From contig CM043947.1 of the NCBI GenBank assembly GCA_014529385.2, positions 104,557,811-104,621,810 of the forward strand: DNA of 64,000 nt. The letters are read 5' to 3'. The notes under the pieces are model-generated. The model saw nothing but the letters and a program-made list of their open reading frames with translations. It did not search any database and was not told where the DNA came from. Below are positions 11,376-23,065 of the stretch, piece after piece. Source of the stretch: Adiantum capillus-veneris (Eukaryota; Streptophyta; Polypodiopsida; Polypodiales; Pteridaceae). The first letter of the stretch is position 1. Each line of letters begins with the position of its first letter. The position numbers were made by a program, and so were the translations under genes.

Positions 11376-11872
11376 ACGCCCTGATCCTCAGCTTTGATTA
11401 ATGTTGCCTGAGCTCATCGTAGTGGGCACATCTCCCCTTGCCTAGTGATCTGGTTCAATGCCCCCCTTGCCCTTTTCTGAGCATGGCAGCCCTTGCACCA
11501 GCTCCTTTTTGCAGCTCCCATGTGAGCCTTATACAACGTCGCCCATGTCCTGGCTTGGACACCTGCTGCTGCAGCTTGTAGACTCTCCCTCTCTCCTTTT
11601 GCAGGATTTGTAGCTCTCACAGGTGCTCTCTTGATGGCTCCTCTTTCCTCTTTTATGGTGAGCTCGTTGCTTACAGAGATTCCTGCACTTGGCAGCCCAT
11701 GCTCCCCCCCTCTAGCGCTCCTTTCATCCTCGGTGGGGGCAGTAGCTCGAAAATGAAATCTTTTTAAGTTCCCTTGCCTTAACCTTTTTCCAAAGGGATC
11801 AACCCTCTCCCTATTCTCATCATGGCGAGTTTAACTCCGTTGCGAGCTCCACGCCTACAACCACCTGGTTGT

Positions 11873-11918
<46 letters not shown>

Positions 11919-12583
11919 ACCCTCCGCATGTGTGGTCAGATATGGAGATGCACTCTTTGAAGATCGAGCCAATTGCTGCTTGAAACCACACCGAATCCCT
12001 CAGCTTCTTCTGCACCTGCCTAGACACAGAGTCTCTCTCTCTCTCTCTCTCTAACGGCTATCCTTGGGAGTCTATATTTTATGACCTATGATTTTGAAGG
12101 TCAAGGACTCCGGAGCCAGCAGCGGAAGCAACGTTAGGAGGCGTTGTTGGTCTCTCATGATCTGCACACGCCTCCCTCGGAGTGGGATTCAGCTCCTGAT
12201 GGGCGAATCCCTTTACCACATTTCGATTGAGCAGGAAACTCCTCAAACTGCGGCATGACATTCTGAAGCATGTGTGATACTGTTGCTTGAAACCACCGCA
12301 ACTCCCTCAGCCTCTTCTGCACAGTGCACCTTCCTCGACACAGAGTCTCTTTCTTTCTCTCTCTAACAGCTAGTCTTGAGAGTGGTTACAACTGGCCCGC
12401 GCACGGTAGTCAAGTCATGCAAGGGGCTATCACACATCAGGAACAGAGCCATGCTACTATGGTAGGTACTATGCATGGGAGTGGCTCACTCGCTAGCAGC
12501 AACAGGCGGCATAATTCAAATCTCTCTCTATAGTACCACTGAATCGGTGACTTCAATAGCACTGAGCAGGCCTTTATGAGTCA

Positions 12584-12621
<38 letters not shown>

Positions 12622-12708
12622 CCCACAGACTTCACAGCCCGAAGGCGCCAGACTCAACGTGAACTTCCTCATCGTGAGCCCACCTGAGTCCTTATAAGAC
12701 GACACATG
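11376..12708. repeat. Dispersed repeat copy B, right part
   Basis: This aligns with copy A from about 775 to 2116 (CTTTGATTAATGTTGCCTGA, CCCTTTTCTGAGCATGGCAG). It contains a GA tract at 11877-11914 and CT tracts near 12029 and 12588-12618. No coding support. Confidence 0.75.
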
Positions 12709-12755
12709 GCAGGGGGAGGTAACCGCAATTCCCTCCCCCATTATCCTTAGTATAT

Positions 12756-13949
12756 AAGTATAGATATATTAGCTGAGGTAATGGTACCCATGCGTTGTGT
12801 ATCGCTTTTCAAACACAATCATGCCTTAATTCTTTTGAAATACCCTCTCATTTTTAGGCCCAAAATAGGTCTGTTCAACTTTTTTTTGGGACTCATTAGT
12901 GAGAATCTTTGGAGATCCCTCCAGGTATTTGAGGAGAAATTCAGAGGACAGGGCACATGGGGTGGTAGAGAAAAAGAGAGGGAGATTTTGCTGCCAGGTC
13001 GGGGATAGAGAGTTTTTTTGTGCCAACCTACAATGCATCTCTACGCTGTGAGTTGCAAGGCCAAGAATTAAAGGGAAGCAATTCTCTCTCTCTCTCTCTC
13101 TCATGCTACTGCTGATGCGCATGCAGCAAGTCCTGTCTCTTTGTCTACTTCAAGAGGCTGGAGATGAGGAACTGGTAGGAAAGGGCTTCCTAGATATTAT
13201 ATGACAGATTCGGGTTGAGGGAAAATGCAGGGGAAGGGCAAGGGAGGGTGGTGGTGGTGGAGGAGGAGGGTTGCGGTAGGAGCGCACATGAGCGAGGGAA
13301 GGGGAAAGCGAGGAGATGGTTATATGGCAGGACCTTGGAATGGTGCAAAGGAAGGTAAAGGGGAACGTGAATGAGAGTGACTCTGCAGTGCTCTTCGTGC
13401 TCCACCATGCGCCAGCTCCATCGCAATGGTTGACGTCGCTTTAGTCTTGTTTAGATTTAGGAAGGTCTCAAAAATCTCAAGCCACGATTAGCACATGTTG
13501 TTTAGCTAAGGCGGTTGCGGTTGCGGTTGTGTCTAGCTATTGCCAGAGAGAGCGTTTGTATATGTGTGTGCGTGAGGCGGGCGTTGGAATAAATTGACTA
13601 GGGGATAGGGATGTCATGGTGCGATGGAGAAAAGCAAAGAATGAGGGGAGATCTGTGCGGCGGGGGGAGCCATCTTGGCATTGAGTAAGGCATGTGATGG
13701 CGAGGTTGGACAGCATATAGGAGACAAAGCAGAGCTCCTTTTCTTTGAAATTGTTAGATTTTGTTGGAATCTTCAGGAGAAATTGAGAGTAGACCGAGTA
13801 GGTTTTCCCAATTTAGGCCCAATAGGTGTCCAACGTTTTCAAAAAATCATGAGTAGTTCCAATTTGCTGAAATACCTTGTCTCTCCCTCTTTTCTACGGA
13901 GATCAATAGTTCCAATCACACTTTTCTATTTTTGAGACTCAGAGTTGAC

Positions 13950-13990
<41 letters not shown>
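12756..13990. repeat. Dispersed repeat, partner of inverted copy at 19437-19770
   Basis: The two ends of this stretch (12756-12870, with TTAGCTGAGGTAATGGTACC, and 13808-13990, with GGCCCAATAGGTGTCC and the CT tract) are both found, joined together, on the opposite strand at 19437-19770. The 0.9 kb between them is missing there. Small frames in the middle have no recognisable motif. A CT tract lies at 13952-13986. Confidence 0.6.
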
Positions 13991-13992
<2 letters not shown>

Positions 13993-16900
13993 AACCCTTT
14001 TTCTCTGGCCGATTGAGCTCTCTGCTCTATGGTTGGAGGCCCAAAAAAAGGTCTCCTCCGTGCTCCCTCTGAACCCCAAACGCAACGCACAACTCTGCTG
14101 CAATCCTTCACCTGCAATCCTTCACCCTTATAAAACAAGGTCTACCCAGGCAATAGTTGAAACCTTCCTAGATAAAGTTTTCTTTAAAGAACTTTTAGTT
14201 GCTCAAAGTGTGGGATTGGTTTTATTGGCCTGTGGAAGGCCATAGGGCTCATTGTGCAAGGTGTTGCAACACTGAGGTCATTGGATTCTTTGGCCGGATG
14301 AGCACCACATGGAAAAGGTCTTTGTAAAATAATTGTTGTCCATTTTGTTTCCTTACATCACCTTGTTTGAAAGACAAATGTCCATAAGGGATTCAAAAGT
14401 ATTGTGAAAAGAAAGCTAAAACTTTGGAATAGAAAGCTATTCTCTAAAGGTAGCATTTACCTTGTCTGCATGCTTGAAAATGACTTTAGAGATCAAAACA
14501 TTAAACAAAATATTCATAAGATTTTGATCTTATGATGGAGTCTTCCTTAAAGTATTCTTGGCTAAAGCGGCAAGTTTCCTCCTTATAAAAATACAAAATA
14601 AAAATCCTAGTCGAAATTTTCAAGTTTGCAAAATATTCGAACTATTTTCCAGTATATTTTATCGGATTTTTTCTTCTTTGCCATCCTTTGCAACCGACTA
14701 ATTTGGATTTTCAATCAGCTTAAGCCTAAGCTCAGACACACCTTTCTCAAACACCGAGGTATTGATAACGATTCTCTCATTTGAGGATTTTTTTTTAAAA
14801 ATCACTTCACTAAATTGTTTAATTATTTTCTATGCTTATTTGAAAGCATTAAAATATTCTTTTATTTTGATTTTTAATGTGTCTTTTTATTTTACTTCCT
14901 TTCTGTTTTATTTTGTTTCAGAATACTGATGTGCAATGTGCACCATTACCTTATTATTGGGGCCCCTTCATAATTTATAAGCCATTTGCGAGTAGCGGGT
15001 ACCGACTAGAAGAAAATAAAAAAATGGCATGATTGAGACTTACCTTAAATGTTATTTAAATTTTATAATATTAAATAGATCTTTTTAAATCACCTGTATA
15101 TGGACATTACAATTTTATATTAAAACAATACAAGTGTAACACTGATTAAGACCTACTTTTGATAAATCTCTCCTCTCCCCTTACCTTCAAGAGGCCATCA
15201 TGAGTCCTCACCTTGTTATTAAAGGTATCTTAAATCATTGAGAAATCATTGAGAAAGCGTTCGCTTCAGCACAACATGGGATTGCCTTTTGATGGAGTGA
15301 CTCTTAGTGTTCCGAAAAAATCATTTTTCTAAACGTACAAAAATCCTTTCCTTGAATTTCCCAAGAGGAAATTGTAGAAAATTATGTTTTTTTTGGTGGG
15401 TTTTTGCACTATTTTTCTCTAATTGGGACAAATTTTCTCCTTTTCCTTTTGCTCTCAATCAGCATTTTTGAAGTTGAAAACGACACGATATTAAGCTGAG
15501 AGACATTTTCCGTGAACATGGGGGGGGAGAGAGAGAGCCTCTTAATGTCAGTGATCGAAAAACACCATATTCTTGGCCATGTTTACTATAGGCAAACTAG
15601 CTTCATTTATGTCAAAATGTAGAGTATTCTCCAAAAATTATTGATTACAATTAAATTGCCAAAAAAAATTGCCTTCAAAATCAAGGTCTACAACCACGAC
15701 ATTTTATTTTCAACCTGGAAATGTACACTTCAGAGGGGAATAAGTGAGCATTGCTTCCCATGTAAAAAAGTATGGCCTACTTATGTGTGCTCAAAAAATC
15801 TCACCAGCTCCACTTATGCTACACCCTCCACAACAGCAAGCGTGTATGCAAGTTGAGATGATTCCCTGCGCTTCTAGAAGAGGCCCTTTGGTGGCTTCCC
15901 GCAATTCAATAGCAAGAGCACGGAGTGGCTACCCGCAATTCAAGAGGAAGGGGTCCATCTTGCCCAAATTCAAGGCCTCTCCCTGTATCTATGTAGTAGC
16001 CTAAATTGCCTTGATCTACGGGCACATCACCGAGAGGCCTCAACTTGGGGTCTCACCATTGCTCATGCACGATGTCTCCTCACATTTAGTGTGTTGCTCC
16101 TATGTGTGGCCACCCTCAATGGTGTCCTTCCTACAAGTTTGCTCATTGTGCTCAACACCTCTCCCTCAACATGCATACTTGATGTAACTCTGCTCTTCCA
16201 TTTCATCTGTGGCTCCCATGTGTGGCTACCCTCAACGTCAACGTGTATGCACGCTTATTGTGATGTGCTGCTCCCATTCAAAAACCACACTTGTTGACTC
16301 TATACTCTTTCATCAAAAGCATCCTAGCAGGTTTTTGCTCCTCGGATGTCGACCTACTGCTTGGTCAAGCAGCAATCATTTTTTCCTTTACCAACCCACT
16401 ACCCAAGTTGCTTGCCACAACTTTGGTCCACTCCTCCCTCCATTGCAGCGACAATCCTACACTCTAAAAATAGTAGCCCAAGAGCTCAGATCGGTTGGTA
16501 TTCAAGAACATCAACCTTCTCTCTAGGGCACCTAGAAAAACTATGTGAGATGTAGAGGAGCCTTGGTACATGTGAAATCTTACCAAGTCGTACAGATGAA
16601 GTTTCTCTCTCTGGTTTGAGCTTTGAATAGCTCAGTGAAAGAGTAGGTCCAATTAATTGATATGGACCACTAGAGTGTTGGAAGCATTGGTAGGTCTCTT
16701 GAAGCCCGCAATAAGGTTTTTCCCTTTGCATGCGAGCCCATACGAGTTAAATGAGGATGACATTGTTGATTCAAGACCGACAGGTTATAGGGATTATGGA
16801 TAGCTAGATGGTCAGTGAAGTTTACCATGCTACAAAGGGGGATGGGTGATGCCAGGGGCCAATGGATAAAAATCCACTCGCTTTTTTGTGGGGCCACCAT

Positions 16901-17100
16901 CAATTGTTTTCATATTTGCTGTAGCAAATGTATCAATTTCAAATGAATGAGAGCTTACTGCTACTAGCTAGAGCAATGCAATCGAGAGCAAGAGGTGTGT
17001 CTTCCAAGCTTCCCTATCGAATCCATGTTGTCTCTTTTGGTAAAGTCACACTGCCTGGTTCATGTTGATTGTGGGACCGATTATGACTGCTTACGATCGA
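13991..17100. other. Gene-poor stretch, nothing recognised
   Basis: AT-rich sequence with short unconvincing frames. The frames at 15641-16555 contain no motif I recognise and overlap one another. No LTR, RT, transposase or RNA gene signature was seen. Confidence 0.5.
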
Positions 17101-17114
17101 TATATAATAATGCA

Positions 17115-17610
17115 CTCCTGGATATATAAAAGGGGATTCAACGCCCTGTGTGGGGGAGAAGCCCCTGCCCATGAGCGCACCCAGAGGTGTTGGAGCACAG
17201 GGGCTTCCCTAGTGTGACAGGGGCCTTAGCTAATGTATATAACTTTTGCCTCGTTGAGCTTGCTTTCAGTCAGTGTTTGGGAAAAATGTGTCTCAACTTA
17301 ATATCATGCCGTTTTCAATTTCAAAAATGCCGATTGAGAGCAAGGAGAAAAGGAAAAATTATGTCCCAAAATAGAGAAAAAAAGTGTAAAATCTTGAAAA
17401 ATAAATCTATTTTTCTAAAATTTCCTCTTTGCAAGTTCAAGAAAAGGAATTTTGTATGTTTGAATAAATGATATTTTTTGAACACTGCTTTGAGTGCATT
17501 GCATGACGTACAAAGTGAGAAAATATACAAAAGGGGGCTCAACACCGTGTGTGGGGATAAGCCCCTGTCTAGGAGTGTACCCAGAGGTGCTGGAGGAGAG
17601 CTCCTATGTG
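17115..17610. repeat. Direct repeat unit, about 430 bp, first location
   Basis: The unit begins TATATAAAAGGGGATTCAAC, continues GAAGCCCCTGCCCATGAGCG, includes ATGTGTCTCAACTTAATAT, and restarts at about 17525 with ACAAAAGGGGGCTCAACACC. The same unit with the same restart is at about 20310-20755, and a partial copy is at 19745-19850. The two full copies flank a decayed Gypsy pol fragment and could be old LTRs, but I see no primer site or polypurine tract. Confidence 0.6.
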
Positions 17611-17689
17611 TCTATGGCAGTAGGCACAATTTCGATCAAAGCGGTTTCTATCGGAGGAGCTACAAGCTTATATACTTTAAGAGCAGGGT

Positions 17690-18870
17690 GATTAGACCAA
17701 GAGAGGCGAATTACACCAAATGGAGCAATGGGTGATGGATTTGGTCTTCACTTACAAGAAGTTCAAAGTGAATTTAATTGTCTGTAAGTTTTTTGTGTTG
17801 TTTGCTAAGAATCTGCTATTAGAGGTAGTGTTTCATTTGAAGCCAGGGAGGAGAATCATGCAGAGGGTGTTGGAGCTGCAAGAGTTTGAATTCAAGTTCA
17901 AGGTCGACCGTACGAGTCGGTCTCACTTGGCGGATATACTTGTCAACAAGGTTGTTGATTTGCCAGTCTATCCAAGAGTGGCACGAGACAAAGCTAAATA
18001 CGAGCCTGATTTGGAGAATGCTTTTACAATGTGGTTTGACGGAGCAAATTGAAGGGTGGTATAGAAGGCAGGTGGAGGTGTGGTGACACACCACCCACAC
18101 AAAAGAGCTATATTTTTGAAAGCTTATGATCTATAATATGTCCACACCAATAATGAGGCATAGTATATCACTCTGCATTTGGGTTCTAAGCAGTATATAG
18201 AGTTTGATATTTCTAGGTTGGTGGTAAAAGGCGATGTGTTGCTAGTCATCACACCCCCGGTAGGTAAAGAGGGATTCTTTGAAGCATTGGTTCTTTGCCA
18301 TCAAGAAGATGCTAAAGTTTTTGAGGCGGTTCAATTCAAGCATGTGAGGAGAGAGCAGAACCAAGAAGTGAACCAGTTAGCAAGTAGCAGGGTGCAGGTG
18401 TGTATTGTAGGCTTATATGTGGCCCCAGCCACTTATGCATGTAGGAGAATTTGAAGGAGATTGAAGGGTTTTTGAGTGGAAGGTAGTGTCTAGAGGATTT
18501 GTCCAAGTTGCAGAGAAGAAGAGTGGTGCAAAAAGCCCACAAATTCACACTTGTAGGTGAAGATTTGATGAACTATGGGCGTGATGGAGTGCTAAGGAGG
18601 GTGATATACAAGGAAGAGATAGGTATGTTGCTGGAACAATGCCATGCGAAAAGCGAACGTGAAGGTAAAGACTTGGTCCTATTTTGAGTGCTAAGAGAAA
18701 GTTTTTGGTGACCTTCCATAGTGAAGGATGCGTATAACTAGTGCAAAACATGCCACAAATGTAAGACTATAGGTGAAAGGTGATTGACAAAGTGCACAAA
18801 GTGCTTTCGAGAAGTGGGGTTTGAATGTCATAGGTCCACTATCAAAGTCTACAAGTGGTAAGTTTGGTCT
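17690..18870 (+). pseudogene. Decayed Tat-like Gypsy pol fragment
   Basis: Discontinuous frames retain recognisable pieces in the expected order. LELQEFEFKFKVDRTSRSHLADIL (end of the RT RNase H region) is followed by TMWFDGAN, the start of the second RNase H. Next come SRLVVKGDVLLV and the RNase H tail (FKHVRREQNQEVNQLA). Last is AFEKWGLNVIGPL near 18805-18840, the start of the integrase core. Stops and frame shifts separate all of these. No LTRs are identified with certainty; flanking 430-bp direct repeats are candidates. Confidence 0.7.
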
Positions 18871-19436
18871 ACTCCATTGTATGATTCAATAGTTTGTATA
18901 ATCAAATTACTATTGTTAGCTTTTTCATTTCAAACAGACACTCTTATCCCTAGCTAGCTTTTGGTCGGGCTAGCACCATACAATGGCAGTAGATCAATTA
19001 AATTAATATTAACTTGACCCACCCAATCCAAGGGATTGGTTGGGGTTTTTTAGCTCCTAAATTGGTCAAGCACCTATGACTTTACTTGGAATCTATGTAT
19101 CGTAATGAATGCCCACCTGTGAATGGGGGTGGGATTTCAATTGTTCACTTTCATGCACGATTGGACTATAATACAATGGCCAACATGACAACACAATTCA
19201 TAAATTGAGCTGATATATTGACCAACAAAACATGAGATTCTAGGTACATAGATTTCATAGTAATTACCATATTCTCATCCTTGGAGGAACCCCTTATCGT
19301 ATAGAAATTTGATATTCTCATTTCAAAACCCTTTTCAACACACTACAAATGATTGATTTATATACATGGAATTTTTTGAGAAGCGTTTACTGCAATTGGT
19401 GGGGGATAGTTCGAGCTGGTGGACTTTCGTCCACCA
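18871..19436. other. No gene recognised
   Basis: AT-rich sequence between the pol fragment and the inverted repeat copy, with no frame of note. Confidence 0.4.
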
Positions 19437-19464
19437 AATAGATCTCTCCTCTAGGACAGCTTAG

Positions 19465-19511
<47 letters not shown>

Positions 19512-19770
19512 TCAACTCCGAGTCTTGAAAATAGAAAAGTGGGATGGGAACTACTCATCTCCGTAGAAAATTGGGAGAGACATGGTATCTTAGCAGATTT
19601 GCACTACTCGTGATTTTTTTTGAAATAGTGGGACACCTATTGGGCCTAAAAAAGAGCGGGTTTTTAAAAAGAATTGAGGAAGGATTGTGTTTCATTGTTA
19701 ACATCGTGACTTAAAATGAGACACTCATCAAAATGCACGGGTACCATTACCTCAGCTAATGTATATAATC
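19437..19770. repeat. Inverted chimeric copy of the 12.8-14.0 kb repeat
   Basis: The reverse complement reads TTAGCTGAGGTAATGGTACC, then GGCCCAATAGGTGTCC and GTTGACATCTCTCTC, joining sequences that lie about 0.9 kb apart at 12756-13990. It contains a GA tract at 19467-19508. Confidence 0.65.
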
Positions 19771-20309
19771 CTTGCCTCGTTGAGCTTGCTTTGAGTGCAT
19801 TTGCATGACATACAAAGTGAGAAAATATACAAAAGGGGGTTCAACATCATGTATGGTTGGGATGTTTTACATCATGCAATGTCTGAGTGGTGCAATTAAA
19901 TCCCAATTAAATACACGTACTCGGTATAATGACGTACATGTTCAATATGTTTATGGCATAACATATTGTTTGTGCTATTCTTTATGGACAATTTCAATCC
20001 ATTTCAAAAGCATTCGAACTTCAGTGACCTTTTGATGGACCTTGTTGTGAGGAAGGCATTTGCTGGTTTTTATGGCATCACGTAGCTTTGGTCATGCCAT
20101 TCTCTAATGTGCAGAACAAAATCATGGAGAGACTGTTAGGCTAGTGAAGCTACCGCTCTCGAAGCGACCAATGACATAGATTTCATATTCTCGGTCAAGG
20201 GATCTTTGATCCATTTGTTGGGTGAAGGCAAACACTAGATGGATTCAATGCGACGAGTACATTGGATTTTTTGCTTATGCTTGAGCTTACGGTTGGGTGA
20301 GTTTGGTGC

Positions 20310-20755
20310 ACAAAACATCTTGAGGCATGAGCCCTTGCCATGAGCGCACTCGAAGGTGCTAGAGCACAGGGGCTGTCATAGTGTGACTGGGGCCTATGAT
20401 AATGTATATAATTACTACCCCATTGAGCTTGCTTTGAGTCAATGTTTTGGAAAAATGTGTCTCAACTTAATATTGTGCCGTTTTCAATTTCAAATATGCC
20501 GATTGAGAGTAAGGGGAAAAAGAAAAAGTCTATCCCAAAATAGAGAAAAATAGTGTAAAAGCTTGAAAATAAATCTGTTTTTCTAAAATTTTCTCTTAGA
20601 AGTTCACGAAAAGTAGTTCTGTATGTTTGGAAATTTGATTTTTTCCGAACACTGCTTTGAGTGCATCTGCTGTAAGTATGAAGCGATAAAAATTACAAAA
20701 GGGGGTTCAATGCCCTATGTGGGGAGAAGCCTCTGCCCATGAGCGCACCCAGAGG
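20310..20755. repeat. Direct repeat unit, second location
   Basis: This matches 17150-17575: CACAGGGGCTGTCATAGTGTG, ATGTGTCTCAACTTAATATT, and a restart with ACAAAAGGGGGTTCAATGCC. It ends at CACCCAGAGG, where the SINE-like sequence interrupts the unit. Confidence 0.6.
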
Positions 20756-20935
20756 GAACAGGGGCCGGTACCAACTGGACTCCGACTCCTGGAGCACGGC
20801 CTAGAGGATCGGACCCGGGAGGGTAGCTAGCGCGGGACACAGGGATTGAACCTGCGCATCCTCCATTCGGGCCGAACATTTTAACGTTCTTATACCACCC
20901 GCCACTGGTGTCAGAAGCGCTCTTTTTGCAGCTCA
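20756..20935 (-). repeat. Probable tRNA-derived SINE
   Basis: On the minus strand, TGGTATAAGAACG (A-box-like) is followed by GGTTCAATCCC (20842-20852), a close match to the RNA polymerase III B box / T-arm. GCAGG and CCTGT pair around the T-loop, and GCGGG near the 5' side faces CCCGC after the T-arm. The anticodon arm is not canonical, so this is more likely a tRNA-derived SINE head than a working tRNA gene. It is inserted into the 430-bp repeat unit directly after CACCCAGAGG. Confidence 0.5.
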
Positions 20936-21430
20936 TGTTTCTCTACACCAATCTGTTTGATGGCAGAATGCTCCTCGTGTGGCCCTCAAAAAAGGTACCC
21001 GTTTACCCAATTGAGGATTCAAATAGTGCACACATGGTAGCATTGAATATATTTGAAGACCTTGAAGCTGGCAAAAGAAACATCAAGAAAAATTCTGAAT
21101 ATGTTGACGCATTGGTTGCAAATCGTGAAATGATTTCACTTTTGACTAACATTGGTAATCCACCTCTTTCTAGCATGCCGCTGAGGTGTGATAATCAAAG
21201 TGCTATTAGTCTTGCACAAGACTATGTACAACATAACAAGTCAAAGCATATTGTTGTGCACTATCATTATGTCTCATATGAAGTACGCAAAGCCTGCTAT
21301 CATGATTAAACATTGTCCCAATGACCACATATTTGTAGAGATTCTTACCAAAGGCCTCGATGAGTCATGCTTCATTCTCTTGCACTCAAAGCTTGGACTT
21401 GCCTCAGCTTCACTCTTTTTAGATTAAAAT
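20908..21430 (+). pseudogene. Ty1/Copia RNase H C-terminus
   Basis: Copia-type RNase H is recognised from NSEYVDALVANREMISLL (the EY motif region), then LRCDNQSAISLAQDYVQHNK and SKHIVVHYHYV, the classic CDNQSAI...KHI..HYH signature. The frame ends at 21309. A +1 frame (21188-21427) continues with the terminal TKGLDESC...LHSKLGL motif (normally ...DIFTKPL...KLGL). The upstream 20908-21120 part does not look like Copia RT, so the element is 5'-truncated. An inverted copy of the end from 21121 onward is at 46214-47893. Confidence 0.8.
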
Positions 21431-21770
21431 CTCTAATATTATGGTAGCTTTGTACAAAATGACATTGTAGTGTTATAGGCACCATACACCATGCACAATC
21501 CACACTTGCACAATGCGACCTCTTGAATCACTTATATATATGTACATAGATACATATGCACTTTCAAATCACAGCTTGTGGTTAATAGATTCACATCTAT
21601 ATAGGGGTTAGGTTTTTTCCTTGTAGTCCCCAAGGGTTTTGTCATCGAGAGCTAAAGAACTTTTTTAAGAGTGGGGTTGTTGGAACTATATATGGCTCAG
21701 TCTACCTATATATATGTAAGTTGTCCTCAATATGAATTGTTCTTTGGGAGTGTATATGGTGTCTCTTATC

Positions 21771-21820
<50 letters not shown>

Positions 21821-23065
21821 ATACATCTCAAAAATTGGCACCCCAAAAATGCCAATGATAACTAAAACATGCTGTTATCCTTCCAACCTCTCTCTATATA
21901 GTCCTTGACCTAGAGACCCTTGAACTGCATGCTTATCTTGGATCCATGACCCAATGGTCCTATCATTGTCCTTTTATTACTCCCCCATTGGAGAAGAATT
22001 ATTGCCCTTGAAAACAAAAGTAGAAGATATCTTTATAAGAACAGACCGTTCACAACAAACATTAGGTGCATATAGCCTTAGAAGCCAAAAAACATCCTCC
22101 CTTGGGGGGTGCACTATGTAATCATGTTAATGTATAATGTGAGTTCAAAAGGAGAAGTTTTAAAATGCCAAAATTTTAAGAAATTACATAAAGATACATT
22201 AAAATAACGGGGTTTTATATTCAATTTTGGAAACAAAAACTAAAATAGGAGGTCATTTTATTCATTCAAACATGTTAAAAGAGGGGGTTTTTTAATACCC
22301 CGCGAATGCGTGCTATATAGGGGGTACTAAATGGTGAACCCCCTAAGCATCCTCCCCTAGTGAATTTCCTAGAAAATGTAACATCCATATGTATCCTTTC
22401 TCACTCACACGGACAACAAAGAGTATGTTTGACCTTAGAGGTCAAACTAGAATCTTCTATGTACCACCCATGTCCCACTTTCAAACCCTTTCAATCCATA
22501 AATGAGGGGATAGCTCTTCACAATGAGACTTTGAAACTTCAACCTCCATAGAGTTTGGCTCGCTTTTGCAAAAAAATTATCAAATGTGTAGTTTTGAGTG
22601 GAGCTGATGACATCAATTTCCCCACATGGCCTTTTTGAGACCCCAAAAATCTCCTAATGTCGACAATGGGTCTTAAGCTATCTGATCGAAGTGTAATATT
22701 GTGTTTAGGTAAATAAACTTTTGACAAAAGGATTTTAATATTTTTATGATTGTATTATCATCACAGTAAGGACTTTGTATTTCATGGTGCTAATACATCT
22801 CAATAAATGACACCCTCTAGCAAGTAAGCTAGTAAGATATTAGTCTATTCCGAAACTATTATCCAAATAGTAAGATTTTTTCATCTAAACTAGATCTATG
22901 AATTAGTAATGAATCTTGAAGTTCATGGAACTCTTTCAAACATTGATGATCACACCCTTGGCTCCAAATTTATGATTAGATAGTGACCTCTAATTGGTTG
23001 TAGACAAGTATCCTACTAAATTGAGAAGTAGAAAAGTGGGGATAAGATCATCCCTAAGAATCTTC
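21121..23065 (+). mobile_element. 3' end of a Copia element including presumed LTR
   Basis: This whole stretch recurs inverted at 46214-47893. Shared text includes TGTACAACATAACAAGTC, a CT/GA microsatellite (21775-21813), ATGTATCCTTTCTCACTC, ACAGTAAGGACTTTGTATTTC-like text and GATAAGATCATCCC at the outer end. The portion downstream of the RNase H end (about 1.5 kb) is most simply the polypurine/LTR region. Only one LTR-like copy is present at each location and no 5' half is seen. Confidence 0.65.

Noticed and set aside
12781-14245. Frames of 70-98 codons as small genes
   Set aside because: They lie in a dispersed repeat with an inverted copy at 19.4-19.8 kb and have no recognisable protein features.
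15641-16555. Several overlapping 60-105 codon frames
   Set aside because: No motif, overlapping in different frames, no splice-consistent extension.
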